DNA of 20,686 nt from an archaeon (lineage in GTDB: Archaea; Thermoproteota; Nitrososphaeria; Nitrososphaerales; CADDZS01). This document shows positions 14,804 through 20,686 of this stretch, in pieces. The notes below the pieces were generated by a model. That model had not been told where the DNA came from. It was given only the letters and a program-made list of their open reading frames with translations, and made no database searches. The first letter of the stretch is position 1. The number at the start of each line of letters is the position of its first letter. The stretch covers positions 1-20,686 of the forward strand of contig JAKAPU010000028.1 in NCBI GenBank assembly GCA_021806865.1. Direction: 5' to 3'. The position numbers and the translations under genes are program-made.

Positions 14804-15180
14804 GTGCCGGAGCACTATTTCTACGACGGTTATGCTGTTCTCGCCTACGCGAGCGGCCACCAAGATTACAGGAAATACTTCGAGGAAGGAGACGGGGTAC
14901 TGACGAAGCTCAATCTGTTGGAGATTTTCTATCGGTCTTTGGAACAATACGGCTTGAAGTCGGCTCAAGATATAACTGGAAGCTTTTACAAGTTTCACGT
15001 AGACTACGACCACGAGGATATTTCTGGATCAATGAGACTGAGACGAGAACTCAAGCGAAAAGGTCTTATGTTTCATATGCCGACGCTCTAAGATACTACC
15101 TATCCAACAAGATGGGCATCAAGTTTCTGACGGGGGATCGCGCGTTTCAAGGCTTGAAAAATGTGGAATATGCGCTGTGA
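14804..15180 (+). pseudogene. vapC: VapC-type PIN toxin with internal frameshift
   Basis: From GTG 14804 the frame gives VPEHYFYDGYAVLAYASG with the first acid (D8) and NLLEIFY with the second (E40), then runs through SMRLRRELKRKG and stops at 15091 after an unrelated LMFHMPTL. The missing C-terminus is in another frame: SYVSYADALRYYLSN, then IKFLTGDRAFQGLKNVEYAL, ending at 15180, with the third and fourth acids (ADAL, TGDR). The join is at the run GCGAAAAGG (15055-15063); one extra A there restores a PIN protein of about 125 residues. As sequenced the active site is split, so the toxin should be inactive unless ribosomes slip at the A-run. It could also be a sequencing error. Confidence 0.8.
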
Positions 15181-15271
15181 GATACTTTCTCAGTTTTGCC
15201 ATCAAACGCCGTGTTTGTGGCGGATTCGCCTACGCGGTCAACGGGTGCTTTTCCCGACATCTGAGGAAGTG

Positions 15272-15670
15272 TTACTTCGGAATGCATCTTTCCATTCTTA
15301 CTCTTCTGATGCAATAGTCGAGAAGCACTCTACTCTGGGTCAAAGCCTCAACTCCCAGTAGGATTTCGTCAAGGCCTGGAAATGTTTCTATGAACCCATC
15401 GATCTTCATCGAGACGTGGGGTATCCGAAGAGTTGCGTAGCAACCCTTTGTGCTCGAAAGAGTTCCGTCTGCAAGCGCTATTCTTCTCTTCTCGCCTGAC
15501 AGCTTGTCCAAGCCCAGCTGCTGAAATACTGAATTGGGAACCGATAGGAAACCCTGGTAACCTGTGTCAATTATTGCGTTCACCAATCCGTCATTGGGAT
15601 ACATCTTGCGCAAGAACGAATTCTCTATGGCAACTTGCACACAGGGCGTGAGGCCGATTAGTCCGCTCAA
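15272..15670 (-). CDS. retropepsin-like (clan AA) aspartic protease
   Basis: A 132-residue protein. AIIDTGYQGFLSVP carries the catalytic Asp-Thr-Gly (D35-G37) preceded by hydrophobic residues, and ILLGVEAL (103-110) matches the hydrophobic-hydrophobic-Gly element that supports the active loop. IALADGTL and the flanking strands suit a flap. A single DTG in about 130 residues means a homodimer is needed for activity, as in retroviral proteases. It resembles prokaryotic predicted aspartyl proteases of the COG5550 type. TTG 15670 overlaps the stop of the upstream RHH gene (TTGA), a tight translational coupling. No signal peptide is present, so it should act in the cytoplasm. The natural substrate is unknown; the RHH partner is one candidate. 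The whole ORF is intact. Confidence 0.8.
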   Translation of the reverse strand: MSGLIGLTPCVQVAIENSFLRKMYPNDGLVNAIIDTGYQGFLSVPNSVFQQLGLDKLSGEKRRIALADGTLSSTKGCYATLRIPHVSMKIDGFIETFPGLDEILLGVEALTQSRVLLDYCIRRVRMERCIPK

Positions 15671-15993
15671 ATTCCTCGACCCCGAAGACCAGTTCTTACA
15701 ATTGGTGCTAGCTTCTTGGATGAGATTATCCTGACAGATCTCGGATCTACATTCATTTGTTCCAGTTTTCTAGCAAGAGTATCTAGGTCCGCTGCTTCGG
15801 CGACGAGACGACCGCCCTTCATGGCTTTGAAAGTCTGAGAGGGTTGGGGCGTGTCGAGGGCGTCCAGCTTATCTAGAAGGCTTTCCTCGATTAGCCCGGA
15901 AAGTGCCCCCTTTTTACCAGCATAACGATCTCGTACAGCCTTTCGCAATCGCCGAACAGTTTCATCGGAGAGCGAAATAGTCAGATTAACCAT
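15667..15993 (-). CDS. ribbon-helix-helix protein paired with the protease
   Basis: A 108-residue protein from ATG 15993. Residues 1-45 are a ribbon-helix-helix fold: MVNLTISLSDETVRRLRKAV, then GALSGLIEESLLDKLDAL. An Ala/Gly-rich linker follows (TFKAMKGGRLVAEAADLD), and a C-terminal domain with MNVDPRSVRIISSKK and RTGLRGRGI. The N-terminus should bind DNA as a dimer; the C-terminus may bind or be cut by the protease encoded next. The upstream frame extension to 16038 (MIYVMFMLYLRKYCS) covers the promoter palindrome and is rejected. Two TACGTA-centred sites and a TATA-like TTTATG (around 16022) lie just upstream, so autorepression is likely. The arrangement mimics a toxin-antitoxin pair with a protease in the toxin position. 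Confidence 0.8.
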   Translation of the reverse strand: MVNLTISLSDETVRRLRKAVRDRYAGKKGALSGLIEESLLDKLDALDTPQPSQTFKAMKGGRLVAEAADLDTLARKLEQMNVDPRSVRIISSKKLAPIVRTGLRGRGI

Positions 15994-16000
15994 GCTGCAA

Positions 16001-16032
16001 TATTTACGTAAATACAACATAAACATTACGTA
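16001..16032. promoter_or_regulatory. tandem TACGTA operator of the RHH-protease pair
   Basis: TATTTACGTAAATA (16001-16014) is a perfect 14-base palindrome with TACGTA at its centre. A second TACGTA lies at 16027-16032, exactly 22 bases on, about two helical turns. A TATA-like element sits between them, 29 bases from the RHH start. This geometry is typical of cooperative RHH dimer binding. Confidence 0.6.
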
Positions 16033-16201
16033 TATCAATCACGATGATGTAACTCGTCAGAAGTGCGCCTGTTCTCAAAGCACAACAGGAAGTACACACC
16101 GGAAAGTGGCCGACTGATTCGTATCTCGACGGGAGCAGGGATAGCAAGCAACCATGTTTCTTTAGAGTGATGTGTGTCAATTCAACGCCGTTTCTGGCCA
16201 T
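16004..16201 (-). CDS. small zinc-ribbon-like ORF, uncertain
   Basis: ATG 16201 opens 65 codons. The first 45 look structured: MARNGVELTHITLKKHGCLL, then PSRYESVGHFPVCTSCCALR, with a His-Gly-Cys and a CTSC pair that could hold zinc. The rest runs through the promoter and operators of the RHH gene (LLTSYIIVIDIRNVYVVFT) and seems non-native, so the gene may have lost its proper end. Support for it being expressed: the symmetric TATA element at 16225-16236 is 29 bases upstream, as good a spacing as on the other side. The plus strand has no competing frame. I do not recognise the family. It could be a relic. Confidence 0.35.
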   Translation of the reverse strand: MARNGVELTHITLKKHGCLLSLLPSRYESVGHFPVCTSCCALRTGALLTSYIIVIDIRNVYVVFT

Positions 16202-16221
16202 AATTATTATCACCAGATGAC

Positions 16222-16239
16222 GTAAGTATATATACTAAC
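16222..16239. promoter_or_regulatory. symmetric TATA palindrome, probably bidirectional promoter
   Basis: AGTATATATACT (16225-16236) is a perfect 12-base palindrome, extended to 16 of 18 positions as GTAAGTATATATACTAAC. Its centre is 31 bases from ATG 16261 on the plus strand and 29 bases from ATG 16201 on the minus strand, suitable for leaderless transcripts both ways. Confidence 0.55.
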
Positions 16240-16260
16240 ATCATCCTATGATAATATTGA

Positions 16261-18012
16261 ATGAAAAGGAGCGAAATCGCAGTCCTACAGAGGATAATCA
16301 GCGACCCGCGTTCTGCCGTCCCGGTTAAACAACTAGTTGGCGTTAGACTCTCCTCTAGTACTGTTGACAGAGCTGTCTTCACTCTGTCAAAGAGAGGGCT
16401 GATCAAGATCTTTGATGGTCAAGTGAGTTTGGCAGAAACTACCAAAGCTTCAATGTTTGTTAAAATCGCGAAAAGATATGACATTGAAAAGATCTTTCGG
16501 GATGCTGCGGAGGAAATCCTACCTCTACTAACACAACCACGAAACTTGGATGAGCTCCAAAAGCTTACACATCTTTCAGTGCCAACTACTTATCGAACGC
16601 TTGATAGGATGATGCAGTCGGGCGCGGTTGTCAAGAACGAGCGCCGTGAATATCGTCTAAATCCGAGCGATAACACGCTAGGATTGTATGCCTCTCTTCT
16701 CAGAGAAGAGACGATGAGCAAGGCGGGAATGCCCAGAAATGAAGAGATACTGTTCACGGATGGTGTCTATACAATCAAGGCAGTTCCAAAAGGCCAGGCT
16801 GGCGAATCGGGGTCATTGACAGCTTTTTCGGCTTTCCCACGTTTTGGAATGGATCTGCGGGCCGAAAGAGACTACTATGTCACGCCTGCAATGCCCATCG
16901 GCGCAGAGGATGCCCTAGTTCACGCTCTGGTTGTGTCCAAGAACAAGCTGGAGAGGACACACTGTGCCATTTTCTACGCGATTAACCGGGATAAGCTTGA
17001 TCTGGAAAAAGTAAGGCAAGAATCGGAGCGTTTCAAAGTCATTTCGCTGTGGATCAATTTGGAGAGATTTGTTCTGGGCTTGACTGTTGCTGCGGGTCTG
17101 TTTTTGAACTGGGATGAGTTCGCGGAGAGGTGCAGACTGTACGAAGTCGATCCGGCCGGTCTGCAACCGCCACGCGCCCATCCAAAGTTGTTCGAAAGAA
17201 TCGGGCACTCGCTTGAGCCGAGAGGCGAAGGACTCGATGCGTATCTAATCGGAGGAGAGAATATGCGAATCAAGCAAATCAAACAAAGCACGAAGGACGT
17301 TGACCTCGTCGTCAAAAGTAAGAGTGATTATTTGCGGTTTGCAGACGCTCTTCAGAAGTTAGGTTACAGGAGCCTTGGGCGCTCCGAAATGACATCGAAC
17401 GATAGGAAACTTAACCCAAGTGGAATCTTCGTTCTGGAAAATTCGCCACGCGTGGATGTGTTCACCAAGGTGATATGCAACAAGATGCAACTTACCAAAT
17501 CGATGGAGGACAGCAGTGTTTCCCAAAGATTTGGAGATTTGGACCTGCATCTGTTGAGCAATGAAGACGTGTTTCTCCTGAAGACGATTACAGACAGAGA
17601 AGCTGACGACGTGGACATGATAGAGATAGTCAAGGCGAGCAGGGGATTTGACTGGCAGCGGCTATTCGACACAATGCTGGAACAGGAGAGGATTACGGGC
17701 GAGCACTACTGTTTTGCTGTGCTTGACAGCTTGGATCTGATCAGAGAATCACTGCAAATGAAGATACCAATTTACAGGCGATTGCTGGTTCACACGACCG
17801 ATGAAGCTATCCTGCGAGTGCTTCGCAGATCCAAATCTTGGCTCAGCGTGCGTGAACTCCACGAAGGGATCGGCGAAATCGGGGAAAGCGAACTACGAAA
17901 TAGGTTGCAGGCTCTCGCTTCCAAAGGCAAAATTCTCAAGAAAAAGATTGGCGGAGTGCTCGTCTTCAAAGGAAAAGCGAATAATAAAATCAGATCGCGC
18001 ATGTCCAATTGA
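16261..18012 (+). CDS. winged-helix / nucleotidyltransferase fusion protein
   Basis: A 583-residue multidomain protein. Residues 1-55 and 85-135 are two winged helices (second: RNLDELQKLTHLSVPTTYRT, then DRMMQSGAVV). Residues 160-300 form a mixed domain with GAEDALVHALVVSKNKLERT and IFYAINRDKLDLEKV. Residues 320-480 hold a minimal nucleotidyltransferase: AYLIGGENMRIKQIKQ with GG (331-332), then TKDVDLVV with D346 and D348, and RVDVFT with a third acid near D399. The region LHLLSNEDVFLLKTITDREA resembles the end of AbiEii/DUF6036-type transferases. Residues 510-570 form a third winged helix. In type IV systems the winged-helix antitoxin and the transferase toxin are separate genes; here both kinds of domain share one chain. 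Metal-site acids look intact. Transcription probably begins at the ATG. The biochemical substrate is unknown. Confidence 0.8.
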   Translation: MKRSEIAVLQRIISDPRSAVPVKQLVGVRLSSSTVDRAVFTLSKRGLIKIFDGQVSLAETTKASMFVKIAKRYDIEKIFRDAAEEILPLLTQPRNLDELQKLTHLSVPTTYRTLDRMMQSGAVVKNERREYRLNPSDNTLGLYASLLREETMSKAGMPRNEEILFTDGVYTIKAVPKGQAGESGSLTAFSAFPRFGMDLRAERDYYVTPAMPIGAEDALVHALVVSKNKLERTHCAIFYAINRDKLDLEKVRQESERFKVISLWINLERFVLGLTVAAGLFLNWDEFAERCRLYEVDPAGLQPPRAHPKLFERIGHSLEPRGEGLDAYLIGGENMRIKQIKQSTKDVDLVVKSKSDYLRFADALQKLGYRSLGRSEMTSNDRKLNPSGIFVLENSPRVDVFTKVICNKMQLTKSMEDSSVSQRFGDLDLHLLSNEDVFLLKTITDREADDVDMIEIVKASRGFDWQRLFDTMLEQERITGEHYCFAVLDSLDLIRESLQMKIPIYRRLLVHTTDEAILRVLRRSKSWLSVRELHEGIGEIGESELRNRLQALASKGKILKKKIGGVLVFKGKANNKIRSRMSN

Positions 18013-18046
18013 TTAGATTCGTCCATCCCCAGCCTTTTTCATCAGA

Positions 18047-18208
18047 TTACCTACTGTCCCTCTCCTCAGATACAAGCTCGGTAGCTGTCTTTCTGTGCCC
18101 TCTGAAGATCTCGGTTGCGAGTCGGTCGAACTCAGAATCAGACATTTTGTCTGCCTCATCGACGATCTTTGCCTTCTCCTCGGAAGACCACTTCTTCCTA
18201 CCAGCCAT
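18047..18208 (-). CDS. 53-residue helical protein next to an orphan antitoxin
   Basis: Complete frame from ATG 18208 to TAA 18047-18049: MAGRKKWSSEEKAKIVDEAD, then KMSDSEFDRLATEIFRGHRK and TATELVSEERDSR. It is highly charged, mostly helical, with a basic start and an acidic end; no hydrophobic segment and no cysteines. Codon use looks coding, and the overlapping plus-strand frames are Ser/Leu-rich shadows. It follows the RHH antitoxin gene (18289-18528) on the same strand after 80 bases, in the place where a toxin would be expected, but has no PIN or RelE-like features. It may be a regulator, a second antitoxin, or an unrelated microprotein. I do not recognise it. Confidence 0.55.
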   Translation of the reverse strand: MAGRKKWSSEEKAKIVDEADKMSDSEFDRLATEIFRGHRKTATELVSEERDSR

Positions 18209-18288
18209 GGGCTACCCCTCCAGTTGCAGCTTCTAAAGTCTCTCTTGTACAGGCTCCAAAACTGTCCAGCTCTGGTGGGGGGTACGCT

Positions 18289-18528
18289 TCAGTCTCTTGC
18301 TTCCCTGGCGGTCTTGTAACGGATTCCGAGATCTCTTTTGATTACTTCGCCCAACTCAGCCGCATCCCTTTCTGAGAACTTGCTCTTGCTAGTAATCTTA
18401 TCAAGTAACTCTAGCTTCGTAGCATATTCCTTCATAGCGTGCCGAGCAATCTCAGTCCACTTTATCTCTGGATGTTTCTTCATCAGCTTGTGAAGTTCGT
18501 CTGGAACCGCAAGAGTCACATTTGGCAT
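18289..18528 (-). CDS. RHH-type VapB-like antitoxin without toxin
   Basis: A 79-residue protein. The N-terminus is a classic ribbon-helix-helix of archaeal VapB form: [20 protein letters not shown], then [20 protein letters not shown]. The tail ([20 protein letters not shown], ending with a basic KTAREARD) would contact a toxin. Normally a PIN-domain VapC starts at or within the last codons. Here the 80 bases downstream show no PIN start on any frame, and the next gene is the 53-residue helical protein. So this is an orphan antitoxin or one with a non-standard partner. It may still repress its own promoter; two ACTTAT repeats lie in the minus-strand leader around 18540-18555. Confidence 0.8.
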   Translation of the reverse strand: MPNVTLAVPDELHKLMKKHPEIKWTEIARHAMKEYATKLELLDKITSKSKFSERDAAELGEVIKRDLGIRYKTAREARD

Positions 18529-18627
18529 GTTCTGAATAAGTAAGATAAGTGAAGTCGCATAAAAGCGTGTGGTTCACATTTTGAGATTCTTCGAGCTCAG
18601 GAAACGGCGATTGAAAAATCTGTGGTT

Positions 18628-18700
18628 GAAAACGATGAGAAAGGGCTGGGACTGAACTCCGCCCGCATCTCTCTTTGCAACCCCTGCTCGCCGTGGACGG
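18628..18700 (+). pseudogene. second relic of a VapB/VapC junction
   Basis: The frame at 18628-18654 reads KTMRKGWD then TGA, almost the KEKMRKGWE tail of the VapB at 14594. The 31 bases 18637-18667 match 11011-11041 at 26 positions with no gaps; four of the five differences are C/T changes. After the stop the toxin part (PPASLFATPARRG) is no longer recognisable. It lies between the orphan antitoxin and the RHH-winged helix gene. The rest of that 262-base stretch is promoter DNA. Confidence 0.5.
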
Positions 18701-18763
18701 ATACACTGTGACGAAGCATGATCTCCAGCGCAGCGTCAAGAAGCTAATACATGAGTAGATTTA

Positions 18764-18790
18764 TCTATACAGTCCTATACAATCCTATAC
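18764..18790 (+). promoter_or_regulatory. 10-base iterons upstream of the RHH-winged helix gene
   Basis: TCTATAC (18764-18770), CCTATAC (18774-18780) and CCTATAC (18784-18790) repeat every 10 bases and end directly at the ATG. A TATA-like ATTTATCTATA overlaps the first, about 27 bases from the start. RHH dimers bind such helical-turn repeats, so self-repression is probable. Confidence 0.6.
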
Positions 18791-19144
18791 ATGCAAAGAA
18801 GTGTGCCAGTTAAGAAAAGATTAGTCTATCCTCTTTCGCTCGGCGAAACGGATCTTGCTTCTCTCGAGAAGATATCATCGAAGACTGGTGCTTCGAAGGC
18901 ACAAGCTATCAGAGAAGCGATAAAGGCGTACGCAGATGAGCTCGAAGGACTGGAAGTCATAAAGCTGCGTAGCATATCAAAGCATCAGGCACGAAAGGAA
19001 ATACTCGAGTATCTCAAGGGGCATGATAGGGCCCTGACTAGTGATATAGCCGATTCGCTGAAACTGGATATTGTTTTCGTCAATGGAATCTTGGAAGAGC
19101 TCTGGGGCGAGAAAAAAGTTGAGCAGCGCACCAAACGAGATTGA
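18791..19144 (+). CDS. RHH-winged helix DNA-binding protein
   Basis: A 117-residue protein. Residues 10-50 fit a CopG/RHH fold (KKRLVYPLSLGETDLASLEK, then GASKAQAIREAIKAYADELE). Residues 62-115 look like a winged helix (ISKHQARKEILEYLKGHDRA, then LTSDIADSLKLDIVFVNGIL). Having two DNA-binding modules in one small chain is unusual for an antitoxin and more like a dedicated regulator of plasmid or provirus type. The ATG at 18791 follows an iteron array and a TATA element at leaderless distance, which fixes the start. The downstream ORF (19119-19292) overlaps its end and might be a coupled partner. Targets beyond its own promoter are unknown. Confidence 0.75.
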   Translation: MQRSVPVKKRLVYPLSLGETDLASLEKISSKTGASKAQAIREAIKAYADELEGLEVIKLRSISKHQARKEILEYLKGHDRALTSDIADSLKLDIVFVNGILEELWGEKKVEQRTKRD

Positions 19145-19292
19145 AGGCGAGAGGCTCCGCTGCATCGGAAGAAGAGTCTCTAAACCGAGGCTTTTTCACT
19201 ACACGCATGATCATCGGGCTATGGCGATTGATGTTGATGGATATCCCGCTGTTTGTATAGTAATCAAGGAATGGAGCATCAGGAAACAGTGA
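19119..19292 (+). CDS. possible 57-residue partner ORF, low confidence
   Basis: From TTG 19119 (MSSAPNEIEGERLRCIGRRV) the frame continues KPRLFHYTHDHRAMAIDVDG and YPAVCIVIKEWSIRKQ to TGA 19290-19292. The start overlaps the previous gene by 26 bases, as coupled partners often do. The middle (His-rich FHYTHDH, then AIDVDGYPAVCIVI) is strand-like and plausible, but I know no family. An earlier ATG at 19071 would overlap by 74 bases and is less likely. The following 163 bases to the next gene contain only its promoter. Confidence 0.3.
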   Translation: MSSAPNEIEGERLRCIGRRVSKPRLFHYTHDHRAMAIDVDGYPAVCIVIKEWSIRKQ

Positions 19293-19410
19293 ATCAGTGA
19301 TGCCCTTTTCAAGCTGCCTAATGCCTAGGCGATATTTGTTTGAAAAGCTGGGGGATTCGAGTCGAGCTGAGCATGAAACGAAGGTTTGACCCGGATTTAT
19401 GGGTGAAATA

Positions 19411-19453
19411 TCTTAAATAGCAGTTTGACGTCTATGTTTATGAGTTGGACGTC
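19411..19453 (+). promoter_or_regulatory. TATA element and two GACGTC sites before the 213-residue protein
   Basis: TCTTAAATAG (19411-19420) is TATA-like. The palindrome GACGTC occurs at 19427-19432 and 19448-19453, 21 bases apart (two helical turns), between the TATA element and the ATG at 19456. This is the same geometry as the TACGTA pair at 16005 and 16027. Confidence 0.5.
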
Positions 19454-19455
19454 AT

Positions 19456-20097
19456 ATGCAATCACTAAAAACCACGATACGATTATCTCCAGAGATTAGT
19501 AAACTCTTTCAAAGCAAGGTAACAGCGGAAGCTGGAAAACTGAAAGGCGCCCAGAACGAGAAGCTCAACGAGGCGGCTCTGCTTTGGCTGGGTTACAAAG
19601 GAGTAAAACATGTGGTGAGCGTCACTACAATCGAAGAAGGTTCTAAACCAGTCACCATAGAACATGTGGAATCTATTTTTACTAAATTCTTGAGAAATGG
19701 TTGGAAAGAATCAACGGGAATAACTGTGCGCGCCTTATTTAGCAGAATCCAGCCAAAGGAAACGGCAACCATACTCAGAGCATTCAAGAAATTTCCGAAG
19801 AAAGAGATCAAATACGTTTCCAAATTCGGCGAAGAAGTAAAGTTTGAGAATATTGACGATATCACTCGTATGTCAGAAGCAGAAGAAGGAAACTTTGTTC
19901 TGAGATTTGACGCGGGTAATAGTAATGAGTATCAGATCTTCGCGACAGATCTGGGAATTGCTCTTCAATGTACGAGGGAGCTGGTACCTTTCATGGCAGG
20001 TACTGAAATTCAAAATCACTCCATTCGGGAACATTCGTCGAATGCGGCAACGCAGCAACAAGGAGTGCGTACTGCTGCTTTAGCTGCTTCATTGTAG
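19456..20097 (+). CDS. hypothetical protein with RHH-like N-terminus
   Basis: A 213-residue protein. The first 50 residues (LKTTIRLSPEISKLFQSKV, then AQNEKLNEAALLWLGYKG) resemble an RHH DNA-binding unit with an extended first helix. Residues 50-175 form an unrecognised alpha/beta region (VESIFTKFLRNGWKESTG, PKETATILRAFKKFPKKEIK, YVSKFGEEVKFENIDDITRM). The last 40 residues (NHSIREHSSNAATQQQ, then GVRTAALAASL) are low in complexity and overlap the 3' end of the metallo-beta-lactamase gene by 107 bases, so the original stop may have been lost. The GACGTC pair upstream fits autoregulation. It may be a transcription regulator of mobile-element origin; I cannot name a family. Confidence 0.55.
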   Translation: MQSLKTTIRLSPEISKLFQSKVTAEAGKLKGAQNEKLNEAALLWLGYKGVKHVVSVTTIEEGSKPVTIEHVESIFTKFLRNGWKESTGITVRALFSRIQPKETATILRAFKKFPKKEIKYVSKFGEEVKFENIDDITRMSEAEEGNFVLRFDAGNSNEYQIFATDLGIALQCTRELVPFMAGTEIQNHSIREHSSNAATQQQGVRTAALAASL

Positions 20098-20626
20098 ATT
20101 CTATTGAATCTTGAAAACGCATCGGAGGCACACCTTGCGGTATCCGATGAGTCTCGGTCAGCCCTCCATACGCCGGCGTTAACACCACATCTAAATTTCT
20201 CCCTGCATCTTTGATGCGCTTTACCAAAGGAACTAATACTGATACTTCAGGATAATCTAGTTCTCCAACGAATAGTGCAGTTGATGTCCTGTTCGTGATT
20301 AGCCACCAATCCGCGTGAAAATCTCTTAGCAGAGTTACACTCGCGCGGATATTGAAAAACGGTAAAACCTGAAAATTCTTGATCTGACTAAACCGATCAT
20401 ATTCACAGATTTGATATTCCTTCCCTGATGTGCCTGCTAGTCTTTGATAGTATCTGACAGTTGTGGCTATCGGCGAAGCTGGTCGTGTTCTGCTTCGCTG
20501 GGGATTATGATCCTCATGACTGTGTGACATTATGGTTAGTTTAGGATCCGAGCTTGAAAGTCTCCACCTGTCTAACTGTAAGTTTCCTAGAAAATTCACT
20601 ACTTCGTCGTATTTGTCACTAGTCAT
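19991..20626 (-). CDS. metallo-beta-lactamase-fold protein
   Basis: A 211-residue protein. LTIMSHSHEDHN carries the HxHxDH metal signature (H35, H37, D39, H40). FVGELDYPEV later may supply the Asp-containing strand of the fold. The second half (VLTPAYGGLTETHRIPQGVP, then a helical stretch) ends with HSTNVPEWSDFEF. The chain is short for RNase J or glyoxalase II and has no obvious extra domain; UlaG-like or a diverged member is possible. Two in-frame TGA codons precede the ATG at 20626, so the N-terminus is fixed. It overlaps the convergent 213-residue gene at its 3' end. The substrate is unknown. Confidence 0.6.
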   Translation of the reverse strand: MTSDKYDEVVNFLGNLQLDRWRLSSSDPKLTIMSHSHEDHNPQRSRTRPASPIATTVRYYQRLAGTSGKEYQICEYDRFSQIKNFQVLPFFNIRASVTLLRDFHADWWLITNRTSTALFVGELDYPEVSVLVPLVKRIKDAGRNLDVVLTPAYGGLTETHRIPQGVPPMRFQDSIESTMKQLKQQYALLVAALPHSTNVPEWSDFEFQYLP

Positions 20627-20686
20627 TTTTGACGGTCATCAGAACGCTGAGAAAAAAGATGACTTCATGCTCGAATATATGCCTAT

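Noticed and set aside
16182..16406. 74-residue minus-strand ORF across the promoter
   Set aside because: Covers the start of the winged-helix/nucleotidyltransferase gene and the TATA palindrome; no domain-like features.
18009..18375. Three overlapping plus-strand ORFs
   Set aside because: Ser/Leu-rich shadows of the small gene at 18047-18208 and the RHH antitoxin on the minus strand.
19340..19400. Possible tRNA 3' end (ATTCGAGTC near 19351)
   Set aside because: No matching acceptor, D or anticodon stems could be laid out around it.

Overview
The window is archaeal and most resembles the Thaumarchaeota (Nitrososphaeria and relatives). It carries a TATA-binding protein, a transcription factor B, a group II chaperonin and a VCP-like Cdc48. 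The Cdc48, TBP and thermosome sequences read like thaumarchaeal members as far as I recall them; no search was run. Many genes have an archaeal TATA-like element 20-35 bases before the start and no Shine-Dalgarno sequence, as expected of leaderless transcripts, and TTG or GTG starts are common. I see no tRNA, rRNA or CRISPR array.

Layout. 1-2430: two winged-helix regulators, a decayed plus-strand winged-helix-like gene (784-1068) hidden under a longer minus-strand shadow, and an MFS transporter whose frame has no usable start codon. 2566-9909 is the housekeeping core: Cdc48 with an HbYX-like tail, TBP, thermosome, a possibly frameshifted small gene, a 58-residue coiled-coil protein, TFB, a 47-residue zinc microprotein just ahead of TFB, and a CxxC-x17-CxxC zinc protein read the other way. 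General transcription, protein unfolding and folding genes thus sit together.

10128-20686 is an accessory region rich in toxin-antitoxin-like and DNA-binding genes. It holds an intact VapBC pair (AbrB-type antitoxin), a second VapB with a frameshifted VapC, two relics of the same VapB/VapC junction, a coiled-coil protein with a 21-base tandem repeat, a DMT transporter, an AAA+ ATPase with a C-terminal winged helix, a ribbon-helix-helix (RHH) plus retropepsin-like protease pair, a large winged-helix/nucleotidyltransferase fusion, an orphan RHH antitoxin, an RHH-winged helix protein, a 213-residue RHH-like protein and a metallo-beta-lactamase-fold protein.

The most striking pattern is that nearly every regulator here has its own short palindromic or iterated DNA element lying on or beside its TATA box, different in each case: ACTGGTTAC repeats for the ATPase, two TACGTA cores 22 bases apart for RHH-protease, a symmetric TATA palindrome placed for leaderless starts in both directions (nucleotidyltransferase fusion and a small zinc-ribbon-like ORF), 10-base iterons for RHH-winged helix, and two GACGTC sites 21 bases apart for the 213-residue protein. 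I infer several independent autoregulated modules. The best candidates for undescribed systems are the winged-helix/nucleotidyltransferase fusion, the RHH-protease pair, and the ATPase with its operator array.
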